This document shows positions 11,462 to 23,964 of a DNA stretch of 64,000 nt, in pieces. Positions within the stretch are counted from its first letter, which is position 1. Each line of letters opens with the position of its first letter. The position numbers and the translations under genes were made by a program. The DNA is from Lepraria neglecta (taxonomy: Eukaryota > Ascomycota > Lecanoromycetes > Lecanorales > Stereocaulaceae), in NCBI GenBank assembly GCA_033220425.1, contig CM065649.1, positions 1,922,001 through 1,986,000 of the forward strand, in the 5' to 3' direction. The notes under the pieces are model-generated. The model saw only the letters and a list, made by a program, of their open reading frames with translations. It was not told where the DNA came from and ran no database searches.

Positions 11462-13381
11462 TACCCCGCGAGCACGGCTCATAGATTTCACTGCTATTCG
11501 TCTGTAACTTTTAGATCGTACCTCGGCGGGAGGCTAATGCCAAGCAACACCGTCCACAGCAGATTCCTGTGCACTACGCCACATCTAAGCGGCGAAACGG
11601 CACCGTCTTGAAGCTATGTGGAAAGTCCTGTCAGATGTTGTGACTCTCCTAAGCCAACATCTAGGTTTCTCCGAGGCTAAGAATAACGGCGTTAGCAGCT
11701 TGTTGAGCCACACTTGGGCGTCACAGGAAGCTTTTTGATGTCGAGTCCGCTGAAGCCGTCAACGTGGAAAGTCCGCTGCTACTCACAATGATGTTGGGGG
11801 CCAGAACATACGTTGACTGAAAGCAGCACGAGCAGCAAATAGAGAGTTTTTGAACAGGGAATGAAATGCAGTGTGCAATTGGATGGGTCAAAACAATGAA
11901 CTTTCGACGGAGCGGGCTCCTGTAAACAGCGACCTGTTAGAAGTGCACTTTTTCCCCTGGAGGCTGGCTAAGCATCATTTTGAACATCTCCTACTCGTCG
12001 ATTCGTCATCATGACCTTTCCATCTAGCTCATAAGCCGAGACCTCAACAGCTGTTCCTCACAGAACTGCTCAAATAAGCCTTCCATCTGATAAAGTATCC
12101 CGTGATTTGACAAGTGTACACTCGATTCACCTTTTCAAAATATCACAGACACAGAGAGAGGAGGCAGAGTATGTTGGTAAGAATAAGTCGAGGAGCTAGC
12201 ATTTGAGTAAACATCTAATGCAGGAAGCTGAGCATTCAGCAACATGCGCCGAACGAGTAATCAGAAACGAACAATCATATTCAAAAGGGGAGCCGGAGGC
12301 CAACAATATTCTGCAATAAAGGAGCCATGAGCTACTAGAAAGGTGATGCGAGGAGCTTGGAAGTGACGATACACCCAGAACAACGAGCTGGATTTCTGGC
12401 CAGTCAACTCGTACGACGCGATGGAAATTAACGATTTCTTCGGGCAAGGACAATAGAAGTGATAGCATGATCAAAGCGAGGAGCCAGATTCTACCGGTGA
12501 AGGTGAGGCCTGGAGGTAGAATTCTGGTAGTTCTGACCAACACTCTATGACGCTTAGGCACTTCCCTCACCCTGATAATCTTCTGTCTGCACCCGTACAC
12601 AGCTACCAGAGTTCTCGACAATTGCCCCCGAGCTTGCCCGTATTAATGTTTACACAAACAACTGTTTTGCACATGTTTCCCTATGTACGATTACGAACAC
12701 AAAGGCCACTTCTTTCGACCAAATGTATCCCACATGCCTTGAAGTGCCTTCCACTTCGTCTTGCTCTAGAGAGACACGCACGCTATGCTTAGAATGATTT
12801 GAAGAGTCTTTCTAACACCGCTACTCCAGGCTCGTATGCGACAGGGATTTATATGGTCCATGTACAGTAAGGTTCCATATACAACTTTTAGAGAACCGTG
12901 CTCTGGCTACTCGCGCCGAAAAGCCAACCAAATGCTTTCTAGCGTCATATGTACAATGTGTTTTGCTGGAGTGTGATCTCTCTGTGGTTGCCCCGGATTT
13001 TTGTCCAGTTCTATTTATTTTATGCCGTGCTCCTGATATGCGATGATATGTACAAGGTGATTCATGTTTTCCTATACCAATTTGCACGTTAATCATCGCG
13101 TAGAAGCTTGCCTAGGGCTAGTCAAGCATGGGAAAGAAGTTTTGACTTACAGGGGAGAGTGGTCCCGGATGCTCTAGGTGATTCAGCCGCAGCCGCTCTT
13201 GACAGTCTCATTCAGTTTTAGACGTCCTGGTCTGGAAGGGTATGTGGCCTGGATGCGGAGGTAAGGACTAAGAGGCAGCGCAAGTTCGGAATTGGTCCCA
13301 AATTTTACCCTTTGCTTGGCACAAAGATAAAACTTCAGAGGCTCAAGATGTAGCTTTGCGTTTGCCTGGAGCTGATGCTGT
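11462..13381. other. Gene-free stretch
   Basis: No recognised gene. The longest frame, 12196-12621 on the minus strand (141 codons), has an irregular hydrophobic and Ser-rich composition without start context or homologous motifs, and I do not support it as coding. The right end is the 3' flank of the patatin gene. Confidence 0.5.
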
Positions 13382-15909
13382 TTATGGCGCAGAACGGCGA
13401 GGGTACACCCAGCCGCAGTACCTGTGCTTACGTATCTGGGAGTCCAAGTCCTGGTCAGAAGTCCACACACGGTGAGCAGCTTTCATATGTTCCTTAAGTT
13501 GGTCAGCCTCATTGATCTGCTCCTGTTTGCAGCCTGGCTCGCCACATATGTAATAGGACATTGATGCGTATCGTTCCCATCTGGAGGCATCCCGGGAACG
13601 CAGACGCCGTCTCTTGACCAATAACTCAGCACATTCCCAAAGGTCGGCCTGGACTTCAGGATCGTATAGATAGGCCTGCGTTACAAGTTTGATTTTTTTC
13701 AAAGTCTCCGCTTCTGGTTCCGGCTTTTTCTTCTTGAAAGACCATACAGACTTCTGGCTCTCCCACTCATCTAGCGCAATCTCACCAAGGGCCTGCCCAC
13801 CGTCGAATCGGAAATATGGAAACATGTCCTTTGTGTCACGTTTCGAGTGCATTACCATCTGCTCGTGAACCTTCACCGTCGTGGATGGGAACCTCTTCGC
13901 GGCATTGAAGTTTGCCATAGTATTGTGGAAGTTTCCCTTCTTTTTCGAGAATAACTCCAAAGGCGGTATGCCGGTACCAATACTCACGAAGGGTCCCATA
14001 TTACTTTCCATGTCTCCATGTTTCGCAATGATATCCTGATAGGCTTCCGCGCTAGGATTGTTGGAGCCAAAACCGCCATCCTTGAACCTTGTAACCTCGT
14101 TCGCATCATTGCCTCTATTTATCTTGATGGGCTTGAAATAGCCGGGCGCAGCTGAAGTTGCTCGTGCGACTTTCCAGATCGGTAGGTTGGATGGACCACC
14201 AAGGTTCCTATCAGGACGCTGCCGCGCCTTGCTTTTCTTTCTGTCACCACCAGCGGAGCGATGATAAGTGCGGAACACGTAGGGTTCTAGTGGCGCGGAG
14301 GGGTTGTCTGCATACGCAAGGACTATGCTAGTATCACCAAGTTGTCAGCACTGGCAGAGATAGTAACAGTGTTTCTTACGTTCCACACACATCCTCTGGA
14401 AAGGGCCCAAGATTCGCCTCGAAATCGCTCTTCTCACTGTATTTGGAGCAGACATCACGGACCACGGATTCGAACTTTCCGTGGCTGTACTTATGCCACA
14501 GTAAAGCACCCGTTGCCAGCCGGCGGGGATGCCCAAAGATTTCTTCGCCTAGGATCTCGTACTCCTTGATACATTCTTTGACGGTCATGCGGAAGCGGGA
14601 CAACATGATGCTGATGAGGCTTGCGATGGATAAGCAATAGAACAGATTCCGGGTGAGAATGCCACTTACCCTCCCGTGCTCGTACCGGCAGCATATGTAA
14701 AATAGTGACAAGGCAAGAACAAGGCCGAATTTGACGGCGGCTCGTCTAACTCTGTGGCGACCAGGGAACTTGACTTTGAGGCGGTTGAAAATCGTTTCAT
14801 TTCACGATTCGTTTCACTAGACCTAGGTTTGGTCGGCTTATAGACGCAAGGTGCGAAGCTTGATTCTGCACCTCCATATTTTTTCTCCAGCTCGCCGATC
14901 TTTTCCATGAGGTCTTGGAGGATTAGGAGGCTACCATACCCACGTATGCCGCCTCCATCTGCTTCGTAGTCAGTGAAATAGACCGGTATGAATAGCTGCA
15001 CAGCTCACCAAAACTTATGACCGCCTGTTTTCCCCATTCCTCCCGTCTCAGCCTGTGGGCCAGATATTCGATCAGCGTCCTCATTTTTTGTGGGGTCTCC
15101 GGGACTGTGTCAAATTCATTACACCAAATTTTTTGATCAACATGGATGAAGGTCTCCTCTATCTGTCGCAGTCCATGGGCATTGATGTCTCCAAGCTCAC
15201 CCCCAAGGATTAAAACGGTGGTCCTAGCTTTGGTAGGAGAAGGCGGTTGAGCATAAGCAGGCAAAGCTCCTCCGATTGATACCACGCCACCGAATTCGAT
15301 GTCGTTCCACAGGGCGGCGATCGCGAGGGCCAGCGAGCCACCTCGGCGGTGACCTAAGATCACAATGTTACGATGTTGGAAATGACATTCATCGATTAGT
15401 CCGTTCTTGATGATGTCTGTTAGTATGATCTTGACCGCATTCACGTTGTCTTCATGTACATGGCTGCTCGAGCCGGTCGAATGTAGGCCTTGACGAGGTG
15501 CTGGCGTTGCTCTAGGCCTTCGTAAGAGAATGATGGCGCTATGTGCGTGTTCTCTCCGCAACCTCAAAGCAAGAATTTCGAGTGCCTTAGTATCGTCAGA
15601 ATGGGGAAGAAGCACAAAGCATCGCTCCGCGGTATCAAGGTTCTCGTCAATATCTGGGGGTATGAACTTTATGGAATCTGGTAAGCTGAAATGCGCTGGC
15701 TTTGGTCGAAGTGAAGGAACGTGCAGATTCGACGAGATGCCAGTCTGCGCTTTTCTCAGGCCATCTATATCCTCCAAAGAGCTGGTTTGACCTTGCCAGC
15801 CTGGGTTTGTACCACTGGACGTGTCATTGTCATTGTGATTGTGGGAAGCTTCATGCATAGGCATCATACAAAAAAAGGCCGATTCGCGCGGATGAAACCA
15901 TAATAGCAA
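13382..15909 (-). CDS. Patatin-like phospholipase with esterase-like N-terminus and C-terminal C2H2 finger
   Basis: Four exons, 15909-15009, 14958-14670, 14619-14380 and 14327-13382, with 50-52 bp introns, give 791 aa; starting at the second Met (15867) gives 777 aa. Residues ~95-300 resemble a phospholipase/carboxylesterase-type alpha/beta hydrolase (CFVLLPHSDDT ... IVILGHRRGGSLALAIAAL), but the nucleophile elbow reads GHRRG, with no Ser at the expected place. The patatin domain follows: DGGGIRGYGSLLILQDLM from residue 301 (oxyanion hole), GTSTGG with the nucleophile Ser near 393, and FKDGGFGSNNPS with the catalytic Asp near 560. Patatin domains hydrolyse acyl esters of phospholipids. Near residues 738-762 is CGEPGC...H...H, spaced as a C2H2 zinc finger. 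No lesion was found. Substrate unknown. Confidence 0.88.
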
Positions 15910-18514
15910 TTATTGATGGCAGGTTGAGTGATCAAGCAAGCCATAGAGCCATTAAAGACCTGAGAACCCAATAGCACTGACAAGGCTGTGGATCGACAGT
16001 GCGTGAACTGTCGGCAGAACATGACTTGCCTCCTTACTCCTATTCGTTCTTTTTGAGCTCCAAAATTTTAGGCAAAGCTCCACATCTGAACAGGCTCAAG
16101 AGGACATTTTGCGGTGACCTGCAGAGGTGCGGTGCAACGTCGCCAAAGGGTGGTGAAGTCAGTTTTAGGGGGTGTGGAGGCTCCCTAAATGCCGACCATG
16201 TGCAATTCCCAGACTTTCGGTTCTGCCGCTGGGGAAAGCAGCTCAATAATACGGAAAAGCAAATATCATCCGACGGCTGAATTTGCTAAGAGAATATGCA
16301 CTGGTCGTAAAGAGATCAAGGATCTACTCTCAGTAACTCGATAGACCGCCATTTCAGAAAATGTAGGACGAGTCCAGATGCAAGCTAGGCAAAACAACCA
16401 ATATAAAACCCTCACGGAAGCAGCGGGACACCCCGCTATCGTCGTATGTTGCGCAGAGCACTGCCGTGTTGACGATCCCAGGAATGGCTTGGGCCGAATA
16501 CGCTTCAGATTCGCCTGTGCTTTTTACTGGCGCTCCATTGACCGAAGTGTGGGTGGGGCGATCCTCAAGAAAACGTGACGCTGGAAGTGATTACGTCTGG
16601 ATGCTACATCATCAATCTTGCGGCTTTCTTGAGAGCTGAAATGAATAGATGTAGGTCTATTACCTTAAGTGGGCTCCTTGAGCTTTGATTGAAGCGAAAG
16701 CAGTTGTCGACAAACTGAGAATGGAGTGGTAATATACAGCGCATTAACGTGGGCTAGTGACCTCCAACAGCGTCGAACATGTGGGGCGCATGGGGAACAC
16801 TACCTTGTAAAATAGGTAGTTCTGTAACCTCCTGCAGGACGCTAGATAAGGCCTAAAATTGTGCAAATTGCGAACGGAGCCTCACGGCCGACTAGACTTG
16901 CTAAATTACCCCCACTGCGCATGCGATGGTTTGGTCCTCACTAGTAGTTGCTCATCCACCAATGGTAGTCGAGTCTGAAACTCATTCGGTTTGCTGTGGG
17001 GCGGATGTACCCTGATTCCTGCAGTAGTAATAAGCTGATATGTAGGGTGGTGATGTGGTTGCTCAGAAGGCTGGACCTCGCCTGGCCAGCGGCCGATTAC
17101 TGCGCAGTCTTGGCTAACCGCTGAGGCAAGTGTGTGACGCATCTTCAAGGAGTCTACGCAGTTTTCAGGCAGGTCACTGCGGAATTATCACGAGGGGGAT
17201 TTGTACCAGGCGCCCTCCGTTGCAGCTTGCGAGCATCGTAAACACAAGCTCTGTTTCGAGTCTCGGTAGGGTGGCCTCGTTAGACTTCTGGCCGTTCCCA
17301 TTCATCGTGTGTCCGTACTCATGCAAGCAACGAGTGCATTACACCCCCACCTTCGCAACGCTCGCACTGTAGACTTTATCATGCACGGAGCAGGCATTCT
17401 CGTCTATTATTGCTAGTTCCTGTTTGCTGGTCCTTGCGACTGCTTATCTGACAAAAAACTCTTGTTCTGTGCCACTTGCCATGTGGCTCGCCGTGCCTAG
17501 CTCACCTAGGTCTTAGTGAGCCACGTTCGCCGGTATGATAGCGGGACACCCAGGTGTCGAGACGGAAAGGTTGAAGGCTTGAAGCCATTGAAGCCGTGCG
17601 AAATGGGAAACTTTGACTGGGTAGTCCTGCATGAGGCGCGACATTGTAAGCGATATAACTAGACTATGAAAAGACCCCCGCTTTCTTAGCTTCCAATCCT
17701 TCGACTGCACCTCCTCCCAAAGACATCCACTCATCGACGGACCCTGTGAGAAAATGGCGCAAACAAACGGCCAATGATGACGGATCCCAACCGAGACATA
17801 GGGCGAGCTGCAGCTAGACTGCATAGATGTATGCAACTCAGAGTTGATCCCACCACCACTTCTTGAGCCGGGAGTTGACTTCTTTCACCACCATGAAAGG
17901 CAACACCAAAAATAATGCAGGATAGAAATGGATAGGGCAGGGATAAGGTTGAAAGCAATCACAGCCTGCAGGACTCTCAAGCCCTTCGCTGTAGAAAGCA
18001 CCGATTAATGGCGGAGGGCCTGGCGCTAATAACAAATTGAGACTATGCCGTGGGGGCGGCGCCGCTAATTATCGAGCACGCAAACGTGACAAGATCGCTC
18101 TCTTGAAGGTGAGTCAGCTTGCGGCAGCTGAATTGGAGGGTGGCTTTGGAATATGACTGGTGGAAAGCTGCCCTCGCTCACCTCTAAGAGGCTCTCGCTG
18201 TCAGTTGGTTCTGTAGATCAGTGTGCCCACACTTTCGATGACAAATGATAAGTCGTTCGTTGTGTGCCAGGTTCTACCACACCTTTCCGGCCGGCTCGTT
18301 GTATCCTATAAATTGGGTGGGATTCTGCAAACAATGCCTGGGCTGATGCAGCAATGTGACAGTTTAATTAGAATACGCCCCGTGAACCCGTATTGCCCTT
18401 CTTGCCATGCTTCGCCCATTTATTTGACCAAGAGCCCATCTGTTGAACATATAAATGTCTGCCTTTCATATCTGTCTTCCTCGTTCCAAGTCTAAGAATT
18501 CGGACACTTCTTCT
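15910..18514. other. 2.6-kb gene-free stretch
   Basis: Only scattered open frames shorter than 120 codons on both strands, with no domain motifs or convincing exon joins. The last few hundred bases are the promoter side of the small-family gene A. Confidence 0.5.
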
Positions 18515-18896
18515 ATGACCGCAAGCACGCAAGTTGCAGTATTCGACCCTGTGACCTCGGATCTCCGCAGAGTACCCTTCAGAAAGATCGATGGTATGCC
18601 CGCATTTCGTTTGAGAGAGATCGAAGGATCGAAGGACCTTGCTAACTCTCGAGGCAGTGGAGAAGTACGAGACGGTTGATGTTCCGAGATGGAAACGGCG
18701 TTTCGATGTATATGCTTCCAATGAGCTCGACGACGCCGATACTTACGTGGTGGTTACCCGATACGAGGACGTTGACGTCAAGAAGAGCTTCCTAGTTCGA
18801 TTGCGGTACAACCACCTGGGTATAGTGGCCGAGGTGCAAAAAATGATCTCTCCGAAGCATCGGACGCTATATATTGGTCCAATGCCAGCTGGCTAA
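18515..18896 (+). CDS. Small SKL/WIG-family protein, copy A
   Basis: Two exons, 18515-18593 and 18658-18896; the 64-bp intron starts GTATGC and ends with a CTAAC branch and GGCAG. The product is 105 aa; an upstream in-frame ATG at 18455 would add 20 residues. The N-terminus reads VAVFDPVTSDLRRVPFRKID, the intron falls right after it in phase 1, and exon 2 has FDVYASNELDDADTYVVV and the C-terminal LYIGPMP. It is clearly homologous to copy B (FDVYGSNELDTEDTYAII, LWVGAMP) and more distantly to the minus-strand copies C-H. No known domain recognised; predicted soluble and cytoplasmic because no signal or membrane segment is seen. Intact as read. Confidence 0.75.
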
Positions 18897-21111
18897 ATCG
18901 CCATCACTGGTTTATGCCGTCACGACTGTTTCATATCTGGATATATAATAAGGGCTTTGGACTGGTGATGGGACTGGCCATCATAATAGGTCATGTTAAG
19001 GAGTTGGCTCTTCAGGCTTTGTCTCGCGGTACGCCTCATACATGTATATGGAACTTGAGAGAGGGCGGACAGAATCGACGTATGAACTCGAGCGGATAAA
19101 CGTCACATGAACGTTATGAGCATATCGAAGCCAAGAGCACCTTTCAATCGTTTACTAGATGAAGTCATCCTGCGTTTTCAATTGTCCAAATATTGTACAT
19201 AGACATAGCTACTTGAGACGCAATAGACATGATCGAGGATTGAAAGCATTGTGAATAATTAAAGCATGAATCTAGATGAAACCGAGACACTTACGGGGAG
19301 TCCTGTTAGCACTCACCTTTGGTTCTATGATATTTAGATAACAGACTTGTATCCCAGTGGTCGTGAACTTGACGCGTGCGAGGTTAGGAGGGTAGACCTC
19401 ATTCTCCCCCGTCCACCCCGGCATCAATCATCGTGTTCATTGCGTTCGAATGTATCAGTCTTAGTCAAGTTGACGCCCAAAGCCGGTCGGATACCTTGCC
19501 CAAGGTGGCCAGGTCACAACGACTTGCCCAGGGTGGCCGTCGTCGCAGTATCGTCGCCGTGAACAGTTGTAGGCCGCATGTATCTGTGTTTTTGCTCAGG
19601 TTACCTCCAGTCCTGATGTCCTTCAAGGGCTTTGCCAATGTGTTCGCCTCAACGCATGGAGGTGGGTTCTGCAGGACCCTTCTGTCGCGGAAGACTGGTC
19701 GAGGAAGTATCAAATTCTTACCTATCTATGAGAGTGTCAGCATAGATAGTAAACACATGCGTTGTTTGGATGCCATGAGTCAACTTGGAGGCTCAAAATC
19801 TTACCCTCACGTTCTGAAAACAACTGACCAGTGTTGACTCCTATCGAGTGTGCGCTGGGGGTGTAATTGCTATTGATGGATCCGAGCTATGCGTTAAGCC
19901 CCGGGCCTTCACCAGGTAGGCGTCTTCCAGAATATTGCTCGAGGCTGTCAGAGACCTTTAAGCTGGCAGTGCCTGTGCCCCACGCGCTGGTGGGCCATAC
20001 TATTTAGGGTAAAACTAGTGTTGACATATAAGACGCGCTATCTCTATCTCCACTATCTCCACTTCGACTAGCTTGAGTCACTTAAAACTTCGACGAATCA
20101 CATTTGAAATCCTTCCAGACCAGACGTTCATAATCTGGCGGAAGTTAGCATGTTATTCTTGGTTTTCTCTGAACGGAGATACAGGATGACATCTTTGGTA
20201 GTGTGATCACTGACCCGTTCAGAAGCAGGCTCTCGTAAGAGTATTGGAACCCCATGCCGCTGTAATGTAATGCACATAACATATCTCAGGAAGGAACTAC
20301 TTTTTTTGATCTACCGCATTCTCTGGTGGCGAACCAAATCAACCTACACTGAAACCGGCTTCCCTAATGGTTTCCCTAATGAGCGCCATGGCAAATAAAG
20401 GAGCCAACGACCTTCTACAGAGAAAAAATTCTCATGAAAGCCAAGTAATAGCTAGTGGGATCCGGACTGACTTGAATAATACTGCCATGGAGAGGAGTAT
20501 TTGTCTCGTATACATAGCCCAACAAAAGAGCAATCGTTCAAACCGAGAAACGCCTCGATAGCGCATGAACATCTCAACTCTGGTGGGGACAATACGTGCG
20601 TTAGGGTCTTTTAGTGACCTATTTTCTCAGGGACGCCTGCATCAGCATGCATCAACAATGCTTCTTGCCGTACGCAGAGATAGTCAATCACTCGAGTGGG
20701 GGGAGGCTCTGCTACATCATCCGAATGTAGCGCTGTGCCTCTACGCTGTCGTTGATAATTTGACGAAGAGGACTCTAGAGACTGGTACTAATGTTGACCT
20801 GTAGGGTCTAGGAGTTGTTGAGTGGAGCAAACATCGCCATCCTTGTGGTGTCTTATGCTATTGTATCATTTATGATTTCACTTTTATGAAGAAACGGTTG
20901 ATGTAATGCTCGGATCGTTGCTTCTTTAGTCTAGGTGCATGTTCCGATTAATCAATTTACCTCCTTGCCTGGCTCCGAGACTCTGCAAGATCCCTTGGCA
21001 CCACCTTCGCCTTTGTCAAAATGGTTGTACCAGGGGTCGTTGATGATAGTCTGTCGTCAGCCCCACTTCAACAACCGCTGCCACTTCTGCTCTTCTTCCA
21101 CTACAACAGAC
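18897..21111. other. 2.2-kb stretch between copies A and B, no gene supported
   Basis: Open frames up to 134 codons (19433-19837, +) overlap others on the opposite strand and show no motif of the neighbouring family. No further copy of the SKL/WIG family was found here on either strand by eye. Confidence 0.5.
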
Positions 21112-21537
21112 ATGAGCTCTAAGGGCCCCTTGAACGAGAAAATTCCACAGAGGGTCCCGGTGTTCGACCCAGAAAAGTGCACACTCGGTCTAGTTCCCTG
21201 TTCAAAGCTTGATCGTTTGTTGTTCCCTTCCCATACCCCACAATAAAGCATGATCTGATCCCCATGGTGTATAGCCTCCGAATACGATATCCTCACCGTC
21301 CCCAAATACCCAGGAGATTTCGACGTCTACGGCTCCAACGAACTCGATACAGAAGATACATATGCAATCATCACCAAATACGAGGACGTCGTCGTTGGAA
21401 AGAGCTTCGTCTGTCGTCTGCGCTATGGACATTTAGGCTGGTGGCACGCTGTCTTCAAGCGCGTGGCTTCGAAGAAATACAGAATGCTGTGGGTTGGAGC
21501 GATGCCATTATGTATGGCCTTGGATCAATTGACCTGA
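21112..21537 (+). CDS. Small SKL/WIG-family protein, copy B
   Basis: Exons 21112-21214 and 21275-21537 give 121 aa. The 60-bp intron starts GTTTGT and ends GTATAG, with CTGAT upstream. The N-terminus is MSSKGPLNEKIPQRVPVFDP followed by a CSKLD block; the phase-1 intron follows at the same point as in copy A. Exon 2 has FDVYGSNELDTEDTYAIITK, KSFVCRLRYGHLG and MLWVGAMP near the end. The initiator at 21112 is the first ATG that leaves the N-terminus aligned with copy A; further in-frame upstream ATGs (to 20935) lie in an unlike sequence. Function unknown. Intact as read. Confidence 0.75.
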
Positions 21538-22047
21538 ATGACACCGGGGCCGGCAACGGGGTCTCTGGACGTGGTCCGTTGAGGAGTCCGTAGTGATGTA
21601 ATGCCAACAGGCTAAGTAATAGATATGCAAGACCTGTGTGTAGAAAGAAAAGTATCGGTAATGGATGGAGGATATTGAGCTCGGGATGGTGGCTCCAGAA
21701 AAAGCCGGAATTGTACCGCAAAGCTGCCAAAAGTCTAAGATATCTGCGGTAGAGATTCCATGATTCGATTTCCCTCTAATAAACATAAAGCACTTAGAAC
21801 TTAGACTATTAGCGGATCATGCCTTGAGACGTGGCCAGAGCGTTTTGTTTCAGTGAAAATATCAATTCAAGCGAGCGTTATTCCGGCCTTTCTGCCACCC
21901 GCGAAATCACCAAGGGGCCAAATACAAGTCGATCAGGCTAGAACGACAAACATCTCAAACAATCTTGAGCCTCAGATGATCGAATTGTTGAGCTTTTGCA
22001 CGGAATGTTTAAGTACAATACGCAGTTATGATGTCCAAATCGTGAAC
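21538..22047. other. Convergent intergenic region
   Basis: 3' flanks of copy B (+) and the PEBP-like gene (-). The overlapping minus-strand frames at 21455-21786 are antisense to copy B or its 3' flank and show no motif. Confidence 0.45.
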
Positions 22048-22904
22048 TCAAGAGCCTAATAAAAGGGCGAACAAAACGGCAAAAGCAGTCACTGACAAGG
22101 CCGCCAATCCAACATTCGGCTTCTCAGCACTGCCGGTGAATGTACTCGCAGTCGCAGAAGAAGTTCTGGTGCTGGAGCTACCGCTGGTAGCCGTGGCACT
22201 GGCCATGGTATCCTGCACCATGATATAATTCGCCGCAACCAATGGGCCAACGCCCATCTCCTTCGACAAAATTTTTCACATTAAAGCTCATCCTATTCAT
22301 GCCCATATTTACCATTCCCTGGCTTAATATGCTGTTGTCTGCCGGTGGCATAAAGGTAGCTTCTTGCTCGAAAAGGTAGAAGGTATAGGTATGGGCGATG
22401 TCGCCGGCTGGTGGGCCAGGCGGGTTGTAGAAGGCAATCGGAGTTGTGGTATTTACGACGGTGCTATTTGAGGTGAATGTGAGGCCTGGTTGCCAGTAAT
22501 GTAGACGTGTTGTCCGGTTGGCATTTACGCCTGGAGCTAGGGGAAGCTGCATATCTGGAACGAGAGCAGATTGGTTGATGGTGGCTGCGTTTATCGAAAG
22601 GTCGACGAGTAGGACGACATAGGTTTGGTTTGTGGAGGTCGGGGTGTAGGAGATAGTTGGGAACATCTTTGTTACTGTTATGTTGTTAGAGTTCCCACCT
22701 GTCTAATCAAAAGGGGAGGTTGAAAGTCGTAGAGGCTGTTGAGGACTTACGAGCAATATCTAGCATGATTCCAGGAGTGACTTTGGTGGTGCCATAGGCC
22801 ACAGGAAGATTCCCATTCGTAGATGGCTGGGTACCTGGGAGTGTTTGACAGTACACTTGGCTCACGAGAGCGGTGGCCGCAAGGAGGAGTGCTTGAACAT
22901 GCAT
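22048..22904 (-). CDS. Secreted GPI-anchored PEBP-like protein (one apparent frameshift)
   Basis: Exon 1 (22904-22751) begins with a signal peptide, MHVQALLLAATALVSQVYC. The 52-bp intron 22699-22750 is followed by exon 2 (22698-22048). The core matches phosphatidylethanolamine-binding proteins: TYVVLLVDLSIN (the D of the ligand pocket), RLHYWQPGLTF and YNPPGPPAGDIAHTYTFYL (PPGP..H signature), with many N-glycosylation sites. The C-terminus is a Ser/Thr-rich stretch and a hydrophobic tail, SVTAFAVLFALLLGS, as in GPI-anchored wall or membrane proteins. Near 22262 the frame slips by one base: the first frame reads NFVEGD, whereas the family-like continuation is KEMGVGPLVAANYI. Discounting one base gives 267 aa with all features in place, so this is either a recent lesion or an assembly error. 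It lies between copies B and C of the small family. Confidence 0.8.
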
Positions 22905-23964
22905 AATTGTCGAGAAGCTGTAGCTGCGAGCTTGACTGAGGGTTCAATGGAGCAATTGATGCTGCCATCATGCAAGGTGGCGTAGCTATGCTTTATAGCG
23001 ATCATGATGTCGACGCCAAGTACCAAGCTCATCGTAGTGTTTGCTGATCTGATGCCAAAGCAGTAACTTCAATCTCCATTGAACAACGACAAGAAGATGC
23101 CGAGACATCCTTGGATGTGCTGGTGAGACGCCATGACAAATACACACGAAACAGGATACCTAGTAACGTGGGCCAAGTCACTTGCACTGGCCGGGGAAAT
23201 TTGCAGCAGCGTCGTGGTTTCCAGTTGGCAAGAGAGGCCGCTAAGACCCGTAAATCCTAACCCCGAGCAAACCTCAGAACTCCAAACACGTACAACTCTT
23301 CTTTATCAATGACCAAGCTCACCTCCAGCTTGCCAAGGAAGCTGCTCCAGCTGTGGACGGAGGAGGTAACCTCCAAGTGACACTCGTTGCCAATAAATTT
23401 GAAGACGAAGGGAGTCTGACGTCGAACATACGCACCATCTGTCCTCTATGTCACCAAGCTCGAGCATCTCTATTGATATAGTTGTGATTAAAGGAGCTTT
23501 CATGATGGACATAGCAAATCCCTCCGCCTGAAAGGCCTTCCTGTCTATTGAGCAAAGCTTTCATAACGTAAACAAAATGCCTCAAGAGGACTTATTACTC
23601 TCAAGCCTTAAGATCCGGGGGCTCTTTCCGATCTCAAAGGTGTATGGAGAAGTCGTTCGACGGTCTTCCAATGTTTGGATTAAGTGGTCAAGTCTATGAT
23701 TTTTGGAAAATGCAGTGCTTCTCGGACTCTCAACTTCAACCCTCAATGACTTTGGGATGTTCTAGTCGAAAGTTCTTTCTGCTTGTTCTACTTCAAAGTT
23801 TAGCGGAATATTACTTAATGAATTCGACTCAAGAGCTCAATGGTTCAGCTATCGCTTGGATAAACTCTTCTCTCAGGCCCGATTGTGGACTCCAATTAGC
23901 TTGACTGCTGCTCAACAATCTTCTGGTTCAGCTCTTCGACACCGCCAAATTCCCCTTCCCGGCC
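22905..23964. other. Gene-free stretch, 5' flank of the PEBP-like gene
   Basis: No frame with recognisable features; the + strand frames at 23644-24092 overlap copy C antisense. No additional copy of the small family seen. Confidence 0.45.

Noticed and set aside
12196-12621. 141-codon minus-strand frame with a hydrophobic stretch
   Set aside because: Irregular composition, start without good context and no recognisable family; not enough evidence for a gene.
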